A program made the translations under genes and the position numbers. The notes beneath the pieces are model-generated. The model was not told the DNA's origin, made no database searches, and saw nothing but the letters and a program-made list of their open reading frames with translations. Source: Terriglobia bacterium (GTDB taxonomy: Bacteria; Acidobacteriota; Terriglobia; Terriglobales; Acidobacteriaceae). Taken from it: a stretch of 64,000 bases of DNA. Of the stretch, positions 24,314-33,384 are shown piece after piece (positions within the stretch are counted from its first letter, which is position 1; each line of letters starts with the position of its first letter). The DNA lies in assembly GCA_020073495.1 (NCBI GenBank), contig JAIQFD010000003.1, forward strand, positions 496,001 to 560,000, written 5' to 3'.

Positions 24314-26692
24314 ATGAAGCACGAAGCCACTGTAGAACTTGCAGGCGGCAAGTCCATCTCCTTTGAAACCGGACATCTGGCCAAGCAGGCGCACGGCTCG
24401 ACCGTGGTGCGCATGGGCGAAAACGTCGTCCTGGCGACCGCCTGCGCCAACCCCGATCCCCGCGAGGGCATCGACTTCTTCCCCCTGACCGTGGACTACC
24501 GCGAGTACACCTACGCGGGCGGGCGCTTCCCCGGCGGGTTCATCAAGCGCGAAGGACGGCCCAGCGAGAAAGAGATCCTGACCTGCCGGCAGATCGACCG
24601 TCCCATCCGTCCGCTGTTCCCCGAAGGCTTCCGCTGCGAGACCCAGGTGATCGCGCTGGTGCTGTCGGCGGACACGGAGAACGATCCCGACGTGGCCGGC
24701 ATCAACGGCGCGTCGTGCGCCTTGGCCATCTCCGACATCCCCTTCAACGGCCCCATCGGCGCGGTGCGCGTCGGCCTGCTCAACGGCCAGTTCGTGGTCA
24801 ATCCGACTTACACCGAGATGCGCGAGAGCCTGGTCAACATCATGGTGGTGGGCACCGCCGGCGGCATCGTGATGATCGAGTCGGGCGCCAAGGAAGTGAA
24901 AGAAGAGACGGTGCTGGACGCCATTGAGTTCGCCCACACCGAGATCAAGAAGATCGTCGCCGCCATCAACCAGATCGCCAAAGAAGTCGGCCGGCCCAAG
25001 CGCGCAGTGACCCCGGTCGAGCACGACGAGAAGTACTACAACGACCTCGCCAAGAAGATCGGCGAGCGGCTGGCGGACGCCATGGATACCCAGAAGTATC
25101 CCAAGGCGGAGAGCTACGCCCGGGTCAAAGCCATCAAGAAAGAGCTGAAGGAAGCGATCCCGGAGGAGAACGAGGACGAGCGGAAGAAAGTGGGCCGCTA
25201 CTTCGAGCTGCTGCGCGAGAACATGTTCCGCGAGGCGGTCACCAAGCAGAGACAGCGTCCGGACCATCGGCAGTTCGACGAGATCCGGCAGATCACCATC
25301 GAGGTGGGCGCGCTGCCGCGTACCCATGGTTCCGCGATCTTCACCCGCGGCGAGACTCAGGCGCTGGTCACCACCACGCTGGGCACCTCCGACGATATGC
25401 AGCGGCTGGAGGGCTTCGAGGGCGAGGCCAAAAAGCGCTTCATGCTGCACTACAACTTCCCGCCCTTCTCGGTGGGCGAAGTGGCCTTCCTGCGCGGCGC
25501 GGGCCGCCGCGAGATCGGCCATGGAGCTCTGGCCGAGCGCGCCATCTCTCCCATGCTGCCGCCCGAAGAGACGTGGCCCTACACCATGCGCGTGGTCTCC
25601 GACATCCTGGAGTCCAACGGCTCGTCGTCGATGGCCACGGTGTGCGGCGCGGCGCTTTCCATGATGGACGCCGGCGTTCCCCTGAAATCTCCCGTCGCCG
25701 GCATCGCCATGGGTCTGGTGAAAGAAGGCGACGCTTACGCCATCCTCACCGACATCGCCGGCGCCGAAGACCACTACGGCGACATGGATTTTAAGGTGGC
25801 GGGGACGAGGGAGGGCATTACGGCGCTGCAGATGGACATCAAGGTGCCGAACATCTCGTCGCAGATCATGCGGGAGGCGCTGGAGCAGGCGCGGCGCGGG
25901 CGGCTGTACATCCTGGACAAGATGCAGGAAGCGATCGCCGGGCCGCGGGAGAAGATCTCGCCGTACGCGCCGCGCATCTACACGCTACAGATCCCGACGG
26001 ACAAGATCCGCGACCTGATCGGGCCGGGAGGCAAGGTGATCCGCGGGATCATCGAGCAGACCGGGGTGAAGATCGACGTCGAGGATTCGGGCAAGGTGAA
26101 CGTGGCGTCGAACGACGAAGCGTCGGCGGCCAAGGCGCTGCAGATGATCGGCGACATCACGGCCACGGCCGAGGTGGGCAAGACCTACCTGGGCAAGGTG
26201 GTGCGGCTGGCGGAGTTCGGGGCGTTCGTCGAGATCTTCCCCGGCACCGACGGGCTGCTGCACATCAGCGAGGTGGCGGAGCACCGCATCGCCAACGTAC
26301 GCGACGAGCTGAAGGAAGGCGACCAGATCCTGGTGAAGGTGCTGGCCGTCGAAGGCAACCGCATCCGGCTGTCGCGCAAGGCTATCCTCAAGGAACAGCG
26401 CGCCAAGATGCAGGTTGAAGGCGGCGGCGCCGAGCAGACCGTCACCATCGAAGGCGGCGGCGACTTCGTGGAGGAGCCGGCGGAACAAGGCGAGCCGAAC
26501 TTCAACCGTGTCGAAGGCGCCCCAGCGCACCAGGGAAGCAGCTTCGGCGATCGCGGGCCGCGCGATGGCGGCGGGCGTCCAGGTGGTGGCGGACGTCCAG
26601 GCGGCGGCGGGCGCGGACGCGGAGGACGGGGTCGTCGCGGCGGACCGGGCGGGGGACGTCCGGGGGGCGGCGGAGGCGGACCTCGGCACTAA
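24314..26692 (+). CDS. pnp: Polyribonucleotide nucleotidyltransferase (PNPase)
   Basis: 792 residues from the ATG at 24314, which follows AAAGGA by 8 bases; an ATG 18 bases earlier is less well placed. It degrades RNA phosphorolytically from the 3' end in the cytoplasm. The two RNase PH-like cores are at about residues 10-225 ([21 protein letters not shown]) and 315-555 ([18 protein letters not shown]-like [24 protein letters not shown]), followed by KH ([29 protein letters not shown]) and S1 ([32 protein letters not shown]). A Gly/Arg-rich tail of about 60 residues ([24 protein letters not shown]) is added, as seen in some other phyla, and probably binds RNA. Confidence 0.98.
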   Translation: MKHEATVELAGGKSISFETGHLAKQAHGSTVVRMGENVVLATACANPDPREGIDFFPLTVDYREYTYAGGRFPGGFIKREGRPSEKEILTCRQIDRPIRPLFPEGFRCETQVIALVLSADTENDPDVAGINGASCALAISDIPFNGPIGAVRVGLLNGQFVVNPTYTEMRESLVNIMVVGTAGGIVMIESGAKEVKEETVLDAIEFAHTEIKKIVAAINQIAKEVGRPKRAVTPVEHDEKYYNDLAKKIGERLADAMDTQKYPKAESYARVKAIKKELKEAIPEENEDERKKVGRYFELLRENMFREAVTKQRQRPDHRQFDEIRQITIEVGALPRTHGSAIFTRGETQALVTTTLGTSDDMQRLEGFEGEAKKRFMLHYNFPPFSVGEVAFLRGAGRREIGHGALAERAISPMLPPEETWPYTMRVVSDILESNGSSSMATVCGAALSMMDAGVPLKSPVAGIAMGLVKEGDAYAILTDIAGAEDHYGDMDFKVAGTREGITALQMDIKVPNISSQIMREALEQARRGRLYILDKMQEAIAGPREKISPYAPRIYTLQIPTDKIRDLIGPGGKVIRGIIEQTGVKIDVEDSGKVNVASNDEASAAKALQMIGDITATAEVGKTYLGKVVRLAEFGAFVEIFPGTDGLLHISEVAEHRIANVRDELKEGDQILVKVLAVEGNRIRLSRKAILKEQRAKMQVEGGGAEQTVTIEGGGDFVEEPAEQGEPNFNRVEGAPAHQGSSFGDRGPRDGGGRPGGGGRPGGGGRGRGGRGRRGGPGGGRPGGGGGGPRH

Positions 26693-26712
26693 AGTAAATC
26701 TTTAACTATTCG

Positions 26713-26737
26713 GGCCATGCGCAAGCGTGGCCTTTGT
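26713..26737 (+). terminator. Intrinsic terminator of pnp
   Basis: GGCCATGC (26713-26720), GCAA tetraloop, GCGTGGCC (26725-26732), one wobble pair, then TTTGTTATT. It abuts the stop of the convergent kinase gene. Confidence 0.75.
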
Positions 26738-29388
26738 TATTGGGGAAGAGGGACGCGGTACAGGTTGCGGTGGACGGTGACGCGGAGGAAGGCGTAGACG
26801 CCGGGCTGGCTGCTGGTGAAGATCCTGCCGGGTATGATGGTCGCTCCCTTCAAGCCGGCCAGGTCCGCCTTCGATCTGATGCCGCCTTTGGGCACCACCG
26901 GCAAGGACTGGCCGGGACCAAGTGGGACGAGAAAGCTCTGGGTATCGCCCATGCCGGCCATGATGAAGGCGAAGCTTTTTCCTCCGGGCGACCACCTTGC
27001 AGTGCAGTTCACTTCACAAAGGCGGACGGAATCGCCGCCGGCCACAGGACGAGCTTCGGTCACGTAGCGGACATCCTCTCCCTTGGTCGCGGCCCTCACC
27101 ACGATCCACTTCTTGTCGGGTGAGATGTTGTGGAAACTGTAGATGGGTCCGGGCGAAACCTTGGTGCGGCCGCTGCCGTCCTCTTTCATGCGATAGACGA
27201 AATTCGTGCCCCCTTCGGCCGCGCGGAAGAACAGCTCGCCATCGGAAGCGAAAGCGGGCTGATCCTCGTCAGCGGAAGAAAAAAGCTGCCGCGGGGCAGA
27301 GCGCAGGTCGAGTGCGGCGATCCACAGGTGAGAATGGCCCTGCGGGTCGGGCGAAGCTACGGCGACGCGCTTGCCGTCGGGAGAAACACTGAACCCGGTG
27401 ACGGAGAAATCGGGCAACACGCGGCGGACTTGGCCGGTCTCGAGGTTGACGGCCCGCAACTCACCGACCACAAAATCCACTCCCGGAACGCTTTGGTTCA
27501 CCACGTAGTAGATCTCTTTGCCGTCGGGAGAGAATTGCGGAGCGGCGGCAAGCCCCTGCGAGGAAACCTGACGCTCGCCGCGGTCGTCGTGGACCCACAG
27601 CGTGCTTTCCGCAGACCCCACGGAGGTGATCAGGGACTGTCCGTCGGGGGCCACGGCGATGCCATCCTCTTCGCTGACTCCTGAGGTGAGCTGTTGGGGG
27701 GCGCCATCGGGAAATTTCTGCCGCCAGATGTGGTGACGTCCGCCGGCGCTGGAGACCATGTACATCCAGTTGCCGTCCGGCGACCAGGCGACACCGACGC
27801 ACCCCGCCCCCGGCGGCCCCACCTGATTCCCCGCAGAGCTGCCGTCGAAAGGAACCAGCCGGCAGGGGAGCCAGGAGGTATTGTCCATCTCCGCCAGGAG
27901 TACCCACTTGCCATCGGGAGAGAGGCTGGAACGGTGCGCCATGCCGGCTTCGCGCGGGGGCACATAGACGTCGCGGCTGCCAAGCCGGCTTTCATCGCTG
28001 GTCACCACGGCCATGTGCACGCCGCTCTTGATCTCGGAAAACAGCACGTGGCGATCGTCGGTCCAGGTAAGCCCGGTGGCATTGGGCAGCATCAGACGAG
28101 GCTCCCCGCCCAGCACCGGAACCGACCAGGTATCCCAGTTGCCGATGACGCCATAGGCGACGCGCGAGCCGTCGGGAGAAAAGTGCACATCGAGTTTGAC
28201 CTGGCCATCGTGGGTCAAGGCCACCGGTTCACCCTTGGGCAGCAGCTTCACGTAAACCTCACCGGCGCCGTAGAAGGTGCTGGGGCCACGAATGAAGGCC
28301 AGCATGCGGCCGTCCGGCGAGAGTGCGGGAGAAACCGCGGAATCCGCGAAGTCTGTGAGCTGAATCCAGTCGGAGGAAAGCGCCACCGCCGGTTTGCGCG
28401 GGCGCAGCCACAGGAGCGGCGCAACGACTGTCGCAGAGAACAGGATGATGGCGGCGACGATCCACGCGCCGCGATACTTTGATCTCCTGGGAGCCTCCGG
28501 CAGCGGGACGCGTCCGGAGCTGGAGTCGCGCTTGGCGCGCTTGAGATCGGCGCGGAGCTCGGCGGCCGACTGGTAGCGCACATCGCGGTCTTTTTCCAGG
28601 GCCTTGCCGATGATGTGCTCGATCTCCGGCGGGAGGTCCGGATTGAGGCGCGCGGGAGAGATCGGATCCTGGCGGAGGATGCCGTCGAAGATCACCGCCG
28701 AGGTCTGGCCGACGAAGGGCGGGCGGCCGGTGGCCATCTCGTAAAGCACGGCGCCGAAGGAGAAGACGTCCGTACGCGGGTCGAGCTCCTCGCCGCGTGC
28801 CTGCTCCGGGGACATGTAGGCGATGGTGCCGACGGCGCTGCCCGGGCTGGTGAGGTGTTCCTCACTCAGGCTGCCGGTGGGCATGGCTGAGTACACCGCT
28901 CCAGCCTTGGAACGGGACCTGGTCTTGCTGGCCAGGCCGAAATCGAGGATCTTGGCGTGGCCGGATTCGGTGACGAAGATGTTCGAGGGCTTGATATCGC
29001 GGTGGATGATGCCTTTGGCATGTGCGGCGGCGAGGCCGTCGGCGATCTGGGTGGCGAGATCGAGCAGCTCTTCGAGCGGGAGGGGGCGATGCGAGATGCG
29101 TTCCTGGAGGGTTTGGCCCTCGAGCAGCTCCATGGCGATGAATTGGCGGCCGTCGCTCTCGCCGATGTCGTAAATGGTGCAGATGTTGGGGTGATTGAGG
29201 GCGGAGGCGGACTTGGCTTCGCGCTGGAAACGTTCCAGCGCCTGGGGATCGTGGGCGACGTCGTCGGGAAGGAATTTCAGGGCGACGTAGCGCTCCAGAC
29301 GCGTGTCCTTGGCGCGGTAGACCACGCCCATGCCGCCGTGGCCCAGCTTGCCGAGCACCTTGTAGTGCGAAATCGTATCCCCGACCAA
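26737..29388 (-). CDS. Serine/threonine protein kinase with PD40/TolB-like propeller
   Basis: 883 residues. Residues 9-285 are a Hanks-type kinase: glycine loop GKLGHGGMGVVY, K38 in VALKFL, catalytic HRDIKPSN (D131), DFG at 149-151 and MSPEQARGE. A transmembrane helix lies at about 308-328 (AWIVAAIILFSATVVAPLLWL), so the kinase is cytoplasmic and the rest periplasmic. Residues 340-883 form a WD40-like/PD40 propeller with repeats such as SPALSPDGRMLAFIRG, VHFSPDGSRVAYGV, APQFSPDGKEIYYV and GFSVSPDGKRVAVA. This architecture is very common in Acidobacteriota. The propeller probably senses an envelope ligand. It is a single gene, convergent with pnp. Confidence 0.95.
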   Translation of the reverse strand: MVGDTISHYKVLGKLGHGGMGVVYRAKDTRLERYVALKFLPDDVAHDPQALERFQREAKSASALNHPNICTIYDIGESDGRQFIAMELLEGQTLQERISHRPLPLEELLDLATQIADGLAAAHAKGIIHRDIKPSNIFVTESGHAKILDFGLASKTRSRSKAGAVYSAMPTGSLSEEHLTSPGSAVGTIAYMSPEQARGEELDPRTDVFSFGAVLYEMATGRPPFVGQTSAVIFDGILRQDPISPARLNPDLPPEIEHIIGKALEKDRDVRYQSAAELRADLKRAKRDSSSGRVPLPEAPRRSKYRGAWIVAAIILFSATVVAPLLWLRPRKPAVALSSDWIQLTDFADSAVSPALSPDGRMLAFIRGPSTFYGAGEVYVKLLPKGEPVALTHDGQVKLDVHFSPDGSRVAYGVIGNWDTWSVPVLGGEPRLMLPNATGLTWTDDRHVLFSEIKSGVHMAVVTSDESRLGSRDVYVPPREAGMAHRSSLSPDGKWVLLAEMDNTSWLPCRLVPFDGSSAGNQVGPPGAGCVGVAWSPDGNWMYMVSSAGGRHHIWRQKFPDGAPQQLTSGVSEEDGIAVAPDGQSLITSVGSAESTLWVHDDRGERQVSSQGLAAAPQFSPDGKEIYYVVNQSVPGVDFVVGELRAVNLETGQVRRVLPDFSVTGFSVSPDGKRVAVASPDPQGHSHLWIAALDLRSAPRQLFSSADEDQPAFASDGELFFRAAEGGTNFVYRMKEDGSGRTKVSPGPIYSFHNISPDKKWIVVRAATKGEDVRYVTEARPVAGGDSVRLCEVNCTARWSPGGKSFAFIMAGMGDTQSFLVPLGPGQSLPVVPKGGIRSKADLAGLKGATIIPGRIFTSSQPGVYAFLRVTVHRNLYRVPLPQ

Positions 29389-29455
29389 AGGCGAGGCCCT
29401 CGAAGTGCGCTAATCGTATGTGCGGGGGGAGGGCAAGTCAACGCGCGATACGGCA

Positions 29456-29487
29456 CCCACCCTAGCCAAAATCGGGCTAGGGTGGGG
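29456..29487 (-). repeat. REP hairpin
   Basis: CCCACCCTAGCC (29456-29467) and GGCTAGGGTGGG (29475-29486), perfect, tag on minus strand (GGGGCACCC follows). The remaining gap to 29656 has AGCGCTCGCTCAGGATGAC-type repeat sequence and no gene. Confidence 0.75.
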
Positions 29488-29656
29488 CACCCGCGCCGTC
29501 CATATAAATGTTGTGTGAACCTACGGCTGAAGGCGCTCAGGATGACACAGATGAAGACTTCTGGAGGGGGTAGGGGTCCCATTCGCTCCGCTCAGGGCAG
29601 GCTCTTCGACTCGCGCTTGCCAGACAAGCGCTCGCTCAGGATGACAACGGAATGCG

Positions 29657-30952
29657 CTAGCTGCCGACCAGGGCGGTGCGCTTAGGCAGCATCTCGCCGA
29701 TGCGCTTCATGCGAGCACCGACGGCGCGGAGTTTCTCCTCGATGCGTTCGTAGCCGCGGTCGATGTGATAGACGCGGTCAATGATGGTCTCGCCGTCCGC
29801 GACCAAGCCGGCCAGCACCAGGGAGGCAGAGGCGCGCAGGTCGGAGGCCAGCACCGCAGCGGCCGAGAGCGGAGTTTTGCCGCGAACGATGGCGCGGCGT
29901 CCTTCGATCTTGATGTTGGCGCCCATGCGCACCAGCTCCCCGGCGTGCATGAAGCGGTTCTCGAAGATGTTCTCGGTGACGATCGAACTGCCTTCGGCCT
30001 GGGTAGCGAGCACCATGAACTGAGCCTGCATGTCGGTGGGAAAGCCGGGGAACTCCTCGGTGACCATGTCGCAGCCCTTGAGAGGATTGTCTCCCTGAAC
30101 GCGGACGGAGTCTCCATTGTGCGTCACCTTTACACCGACCTCTTCCAGCTTATTGATGAAGGTGAGGTGCCGGGGATCGCAGCCGGCGATGATGAGGTCG
30201 CCGCCGGTGAGCGCGCCGGCGACGATGAAGGTGCCGGCCTCGATGCGGTCGGGGATGATGCGGTGCTTGGCGCCCTTCAGCCGGGAGACGCCCTTGATGC
30301 GGATGGTGGGCGTGCCCGCGCCCTCGATCTTCGCGCCCATCTTGTTAAGCAGGGCGGCGAGGTCGGCGACCTCGGGCTCACGGGCGCAGTTCTGCATGAG
30401 GGTGTCGCCGTCGGCCAGTGCGGCGGCCATCATGAGGTCCTCGGTGCCGGTGACGGTGATCCTGTCGAAGACGATCTCGCCGCCTTTCAGCCGATCCGCC
30501 GCTGCTTCGACGTAGCCGTGTTCCACGGTGATCTTCGCGCCCAGTTGCTCCAGGCCCTTGATGTGAAGATCGATGGGACGCGCGCCGATGGCGCAGCCGC
30601 CAGGAAGCGAAACGCGAGCGCGCCCGCTGCGCGCCACCAGCGGACCGAGCACCAGGGTGGAGGCGCGCATGGTCTTGACCAGGTCGTAGGAGGCTTCCGG
30701 CGAGACCAGGTTCTTCATGCACAGGGTGGTGCGATGGTGGGCGCGGCCGTAGCCCAGCTCGACCTCTCCTCCCATGGCCTCGAGCAGCTTGCGCGTGGTC
30801 TGGATGTCGCGGACGTCGGGGATGTTTTCGAGGATGACGGGTTCTTCGGTAAGGATGGCGGCGGCCATGGCGGGGAGAGCCGCGTTCTTCGCTCCGCTGA
30901 CGCGGACGGTGCCCACCAGCGGGTTGCCACCACGGATCACGAACTTATCCAT
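29657..30952 (-). CDS. murA: UDP-N-acetylglucosamine 1-carboxyvinyltransferase
   Basis: 431 residues, the family's normal length. It transfers enolpyruvate from PEP to UDP-GlcNAc, the first committed step of peptidoglycan synthesis, in the cytoplasm. K22 lies in SGAKNAALP, and the reactive cysteine is C120 in the loop [18 protein letters not shown], so it is the fosfomycin-sensitive Cys type. [32 protein letters not shown] and [23 protein letters not shown] near the C-terminus are also diagnostic. It is on the same strand as murQ and upstream of none of the recycling genes, separated from murQ by a palindrome array. Confidence 0.97.
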   Translation of the reverse strand: MDKFVIRGGNPLVGTVRVSGAKNAALPAMAAAILTEEPVILENIPDVRDIQTTRKLLEAMGGEVELGYGRAHHRTTLCMKNLVSPEASYDLVKTMRASTLVLGPLVARSGRARVSLPGGCAIGARPIDLHIKGLEQLGAKITVEHGYVEAAADRLKGGEIVFDRITVTGTEDLMMAAALADGDTLMQNCAREPEVADLAALLNKMGAKIEGAGTPTIRIKGVSRLKGAKHRIIPDRIEAGTFIVAGALTGGDLIIAGCDPRHLTFINKLEEVGVKVTHNGDSVRVQGDNPLKGCDMVTEEFPGFPTDMQAQFMVLATQAEGSSIVTENIFENRFMHAGELVRMGANIKIEGRRAIVRGKTPLSAAAVLASDLRASASLVLAGLVADGETIIDRVYHIDRGYERIEEKLRAVGARMKRIGEMLPKRTALVGS

Positions 30953-31036
30953 CGGAAAGGGGCCTCAGCAATCATTTTAGCGAGAATCGGTGCGGATTGG
31001 GGCGTGGCAAGGGGCCATGTACCTAAGCTTTCACCG

Positions 31037-31226
31037 GCGCTAAAGCGCAGTTCCGATAGGGACCTTATTCGCAGGCCTAAAGGCCTGCGCTTCCACCGGG
31101 GGCCAAAGCCCTAGATTGTTTTGAATGCACAAAGCAGGGCTAAGGCCCGGGCGATTTTCGAAGGCCGGTTCCTCAGGGCTAAAGCCCTGGTCATATTGGT
31201 GCGGCCGACGCGGGCCTAAAGGCCCG
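31037..31226. repeat. Array of CTAAAG-centred palindromes
   Basis: Within 190 bases: GCGCTAAAGCGC (31037-31048), GCAGGCCTAAAGGCCTGC (about 31071-31088), GGGGCCAAAGCCC, CAGGGCTAAGGCCCGGG, CAGGGCTAAAGCCCTG and CGGGCCTAAAGGCCCG (31211-31226). The centre stays constant while the stems differ but still pair. The last copy covers the murQ stop codon. Confidence 0.75.
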
Positions 31227-32166
31227 CTCTACCTCCTCGCTTACGGGTCTTCTTCTTTGACTGCGAATCCTTCCCCTCGATGGCTTTTCGGACGTTGCCG
31301 CGGGCGCGCTTGAGGCGACGGATGGCTTCGTCACGATTGACGCGGGCATGATTCATCACCAGGGCGGTTGGGACATTGCGGGCGTCGTGCAGGAGCTGCG
31401 CGGTGCGCGCCTGGTTGAGACCCGTGATCTGCTGCACGATGCGGAAGCCGCGCTCGACCAACTTCTGGTTGTTGAAGTGGACGTTGACCATGAGGTTGCC
31501 GTAGACGTAGCCCAGGCGCGCCATGGCGCCGGTGGAGATCATGTTCAGTACCATCTTCTGGGCCGTGCCGGCCTTCATACGGCTGGATCCGGTAAGCACT
31601 TCGGGGCCGACCTCGACCACGATGGCGAGCTGCGCGGCCTTGGCCAGAGGCGAGCCGGGATTGCAGACCAGGGCGACGGTCTTGGCACCGCGGGCGCGGG
31701 CGTATTCGACCGCAGCGACGGTATAGGGCGTGCGCCCGCTGGCGGCGATGCCGACCACGAGATCGCCTGCACCCGGTTTCCGGCCGGCGATGTCCTGCTC
31801 GCCCAGTTCGCGCGAATCTTCTTTGCCTTCGATGGCGGAGCCGAGTGCGGTCTCGCCGCCGGCGATGACGTACTGCACCTGCCAGGACTCGGTGTTGAAG
31901 GTGGGAGGACACTCCGAAGCGTCGAGGGCGGCGATGCGTCCGCTGGTGCCGGCGCCGACGTAGATCAGCCGGCCACCGTGCGACAGCGCATCGGCGGCGA
32001 GATCGATGGCCTTGGCGATCTGCGGCAGCGCCTTCTTGACCGCCTTCGCGACCTTCGCGTCCTCACCGTTGATGAGGCGCGCGATCTGCAGTGCGGTCAG
32101 GGTGTCGAGCTTGGCGGAAGCCTTGTTCGGTTGCTCGGTGCTTTGCTTGCGCGATCTGCTGGTCAT
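31216..32166 (-). CDS. murQ: N-acetylmuramic acid 6-phosphate etherase
   Basis: 316 residues from the ATG at 32166 (a longer frame to 32235 would overlap the upstream hydrolase). It cleaves the lactyl ether of MurNAc-6-phosphate to GlcNAc-6-phosphate and lactate in peptidoglycan recycling. The SIS fold is evident: LIYVGAGTSGRIAALDASECPPTFN, VVGIAASGRTPYTVAAVEYARARGA, GSSRMKAGTAQKMVLNMIST. The two catalytic glutamates correspond to E85 (ASECPPT) and E116 (GKEDS). The C-terminal tail is basic (DSQSKKKTRKRGGRAGL), and its last codons lie in a palindromic repeat. The upstream gene encodes an AmiE-like serine hydrolase, so the pair is a recycling operon. Confidence 0.95.
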   Translation of the reverse strand: MTSRSRKQSTEQPNKASAKLDTLTALQIARLINGEDAKVAKAVKKALPQIAKAIDLAADALSHGGRLIYVGAGTSGRIAALDASECPPTFNTESWQVQYVIAGGETALGSAIEGKEDSRELGEQDIAGRKPGAGDLVVGIAASGRTPYTVAAVEYARARGAKTVALVCNPGSPLAKAAQLAIVVEVGPEVLTGSSRMKAGTAQKMVLNMISTGAMARLGYVYGNLMVNVHFNNQKLVERGFRIVQQITGLNQARTAQLLHDARNVPTALVMNHARVNRDEAIRRLKRARGNVRKAIEGKDSQSKKKTRKRGGRAGL

Positions 32167-32200
32167 TGGTTTGTCCCGGGGTCGAGCCGCGTTATGCCGC

Positions 32201-33334
32201 TCATGGACGATCCTCCAAACATTCGACGACGGCATCGTGAAAGCGCGGGCGGACCTCTTTGATGAGTTGCGACTTGCGGTCGGGCCAGGTGCGGTTGGTC
32301 AGGAGGGTGACCGAAAGCCGGCGCTGGGGATCTATCCAGAGCGAGGTTCCGGTGTAGCCGAGGTGGCCGAAAGAGCGCGGCGAATAATACTTGCCCGATT
32401 GTGAGGGTTGCGACGGGGTGTCCCAGCCCAGCGCGCGGGCGGAGCCCGGCGGGGAATCCTGGCGTCGGGTGAAGAGGGCGACGGTTTCCGGTCGCAGGAC
32501 AGGGCGCCCGCCAGCCAGCATGCACTCGGCGAAACGGGCGACGTCTTCGGCAGGCGCAAAGGCGCCGGCGTGTCCAGCGACGCCGCCCATCACGCTGGCG
32601 TTCTCGTCGTTGACCTCACCCTGAACGACCCGGCAGCGAAACTCACGGTCATTCTCCGTGGGCGGAATGCTCCCGCGCAACGCGCCCGGGAGACAAAAGC
32701 CGGAGACACTCATGCCCAGCGGCCCGAACATCTCCCGGCTGGAGAAGGTGTCGAGGGGCTCGTCGGCGATCCTCTCCAAGGCAGCGCCGAGTACGATGAA
32801 ACCAATGTCGCTGTACTGGGCGCGCATGCCCGGCTCCGCCTCGAGGGGCGCGGTAACGGCCGCACGCAAGAGCTCTGCCGGCGTCCGCGCCTGTGCGAAC
32901 AATTTCACGTAGGCGGGCAGGCCGGAGGAGTGCGCCAGCAGCATACGGATGGTGACCTCGGCGCGCCTCGCATCGTGGGAGGAGAATTCGGGGACGACGG
33001 CGGAAACCGGGGCGTCCAGATCGAGCTGGCCGCGCTCGTACAAGATCATGGCCATGGTGGTGGTGGCCACGACTTTCGATACGGAGGCGAGATCGTAGAT
33101 GGTGCCGGGCTGGACAGGCAGCGAGTCCTCGTCGTAAGTGAAGCGGCCGATGCCCTTGAGAGCGACCAGGCGGCCGCGGAAGGTGACCGCGGCAGCGGCG
33201 CCGGGAAAAGCGCGCAGGCGGATGCCCTCGCGCAGGACATCGAAGGCCGGGGCGAAGCGCGCGTCCTGCTGCTCGTGGTCGGGCACGGGGCGGTGTGGGC
33301 GGCGGTCGGTCGTACTGGTCAATGCAGCCTTCAC
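32201..33334 (-). CDS. AmpC/AmiE-like serine hydrolase
   Basis: 377 residues from a GTG at 33334; the frame is open further, but that part would cross a palindromic promoter region. The beta-lactamase-fold motifs are S84-V-S-K87 (YDLASVSKVVATTT), Y-S-D (RAQYSDIGFIVLGAALE) and H-L-G (FGHLGYTGTSLWIDP). No signal peptide is seen with this start, so it may be cytoplasmic. In Bacillus the murQ locus encodes a serine hydrolase of this fold, AmiE, that removes the peptide from MurNAc; the place directly upstream of murQ suggests the same role. An esterase or D-aminopeptidase cannot be excluded. Confidence 0.82.
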   Translation of the reverse strand: MKAALTSTTDRRPHRPVPDHEQQDARFAPAFDVLREGIRLRAFPGAAAAVTFRGRLVALKGIGRFTYDEDSLPVQPGTIYDLASVSKVVATTTMAMILYERGQLDLDAPVSAVVPEFSSHDARRAEVTIRMLLAHSSGLPAYVKLFAQARTPAELLRAAVTAPLEAEPGMRAQYSDIGFIVLGAALERIADEPLDTFSSREMFGPLGMSVSGFCLPGALRGSIPPTENDREFRCRVVQGEVNDENASVMGGVAGHAGAFAPAEDVARFAECMLAGGRPVLRPETVALFTRRQDSPPGSARALGWDTPSQPSQSGKYYSPRSFGHLGYTGTSLWIDPQRRLSVTLLTNRTWPDRKSQLIKEVRPRFHDAVVECLEDRP

Positions 33335-33351
33335 TCGGGCGCTTCTGTCGC

Positions 33352-33375
33352 GTGTTATAACACAGGGGAATTCCC
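33352..33375. promoter_or_regulatory. Symmetric divergent promoter region
   Basis: GTGTTATAACAC (33352-33363) is a perfect palindrome that offers the -10-like TATAAC on both strands, followed by GGGAATTCCC (33366-33375), a second perfect palindrome. The two divergent recycling genes start only 50 bases apart, so this short region must serve both. Confidence 0.5.
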
Positions 33376-33384
33376 GGAAGAACG

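Noticed and set aside
24233-25774. Long minus-strand open frame across pnp (513 codons)
   Set aside because: It is a high-GC antisense shadow: the plus strand carries a full PNPase with all domains, and the antisense product is His/Gly/Val-rich without motifs.
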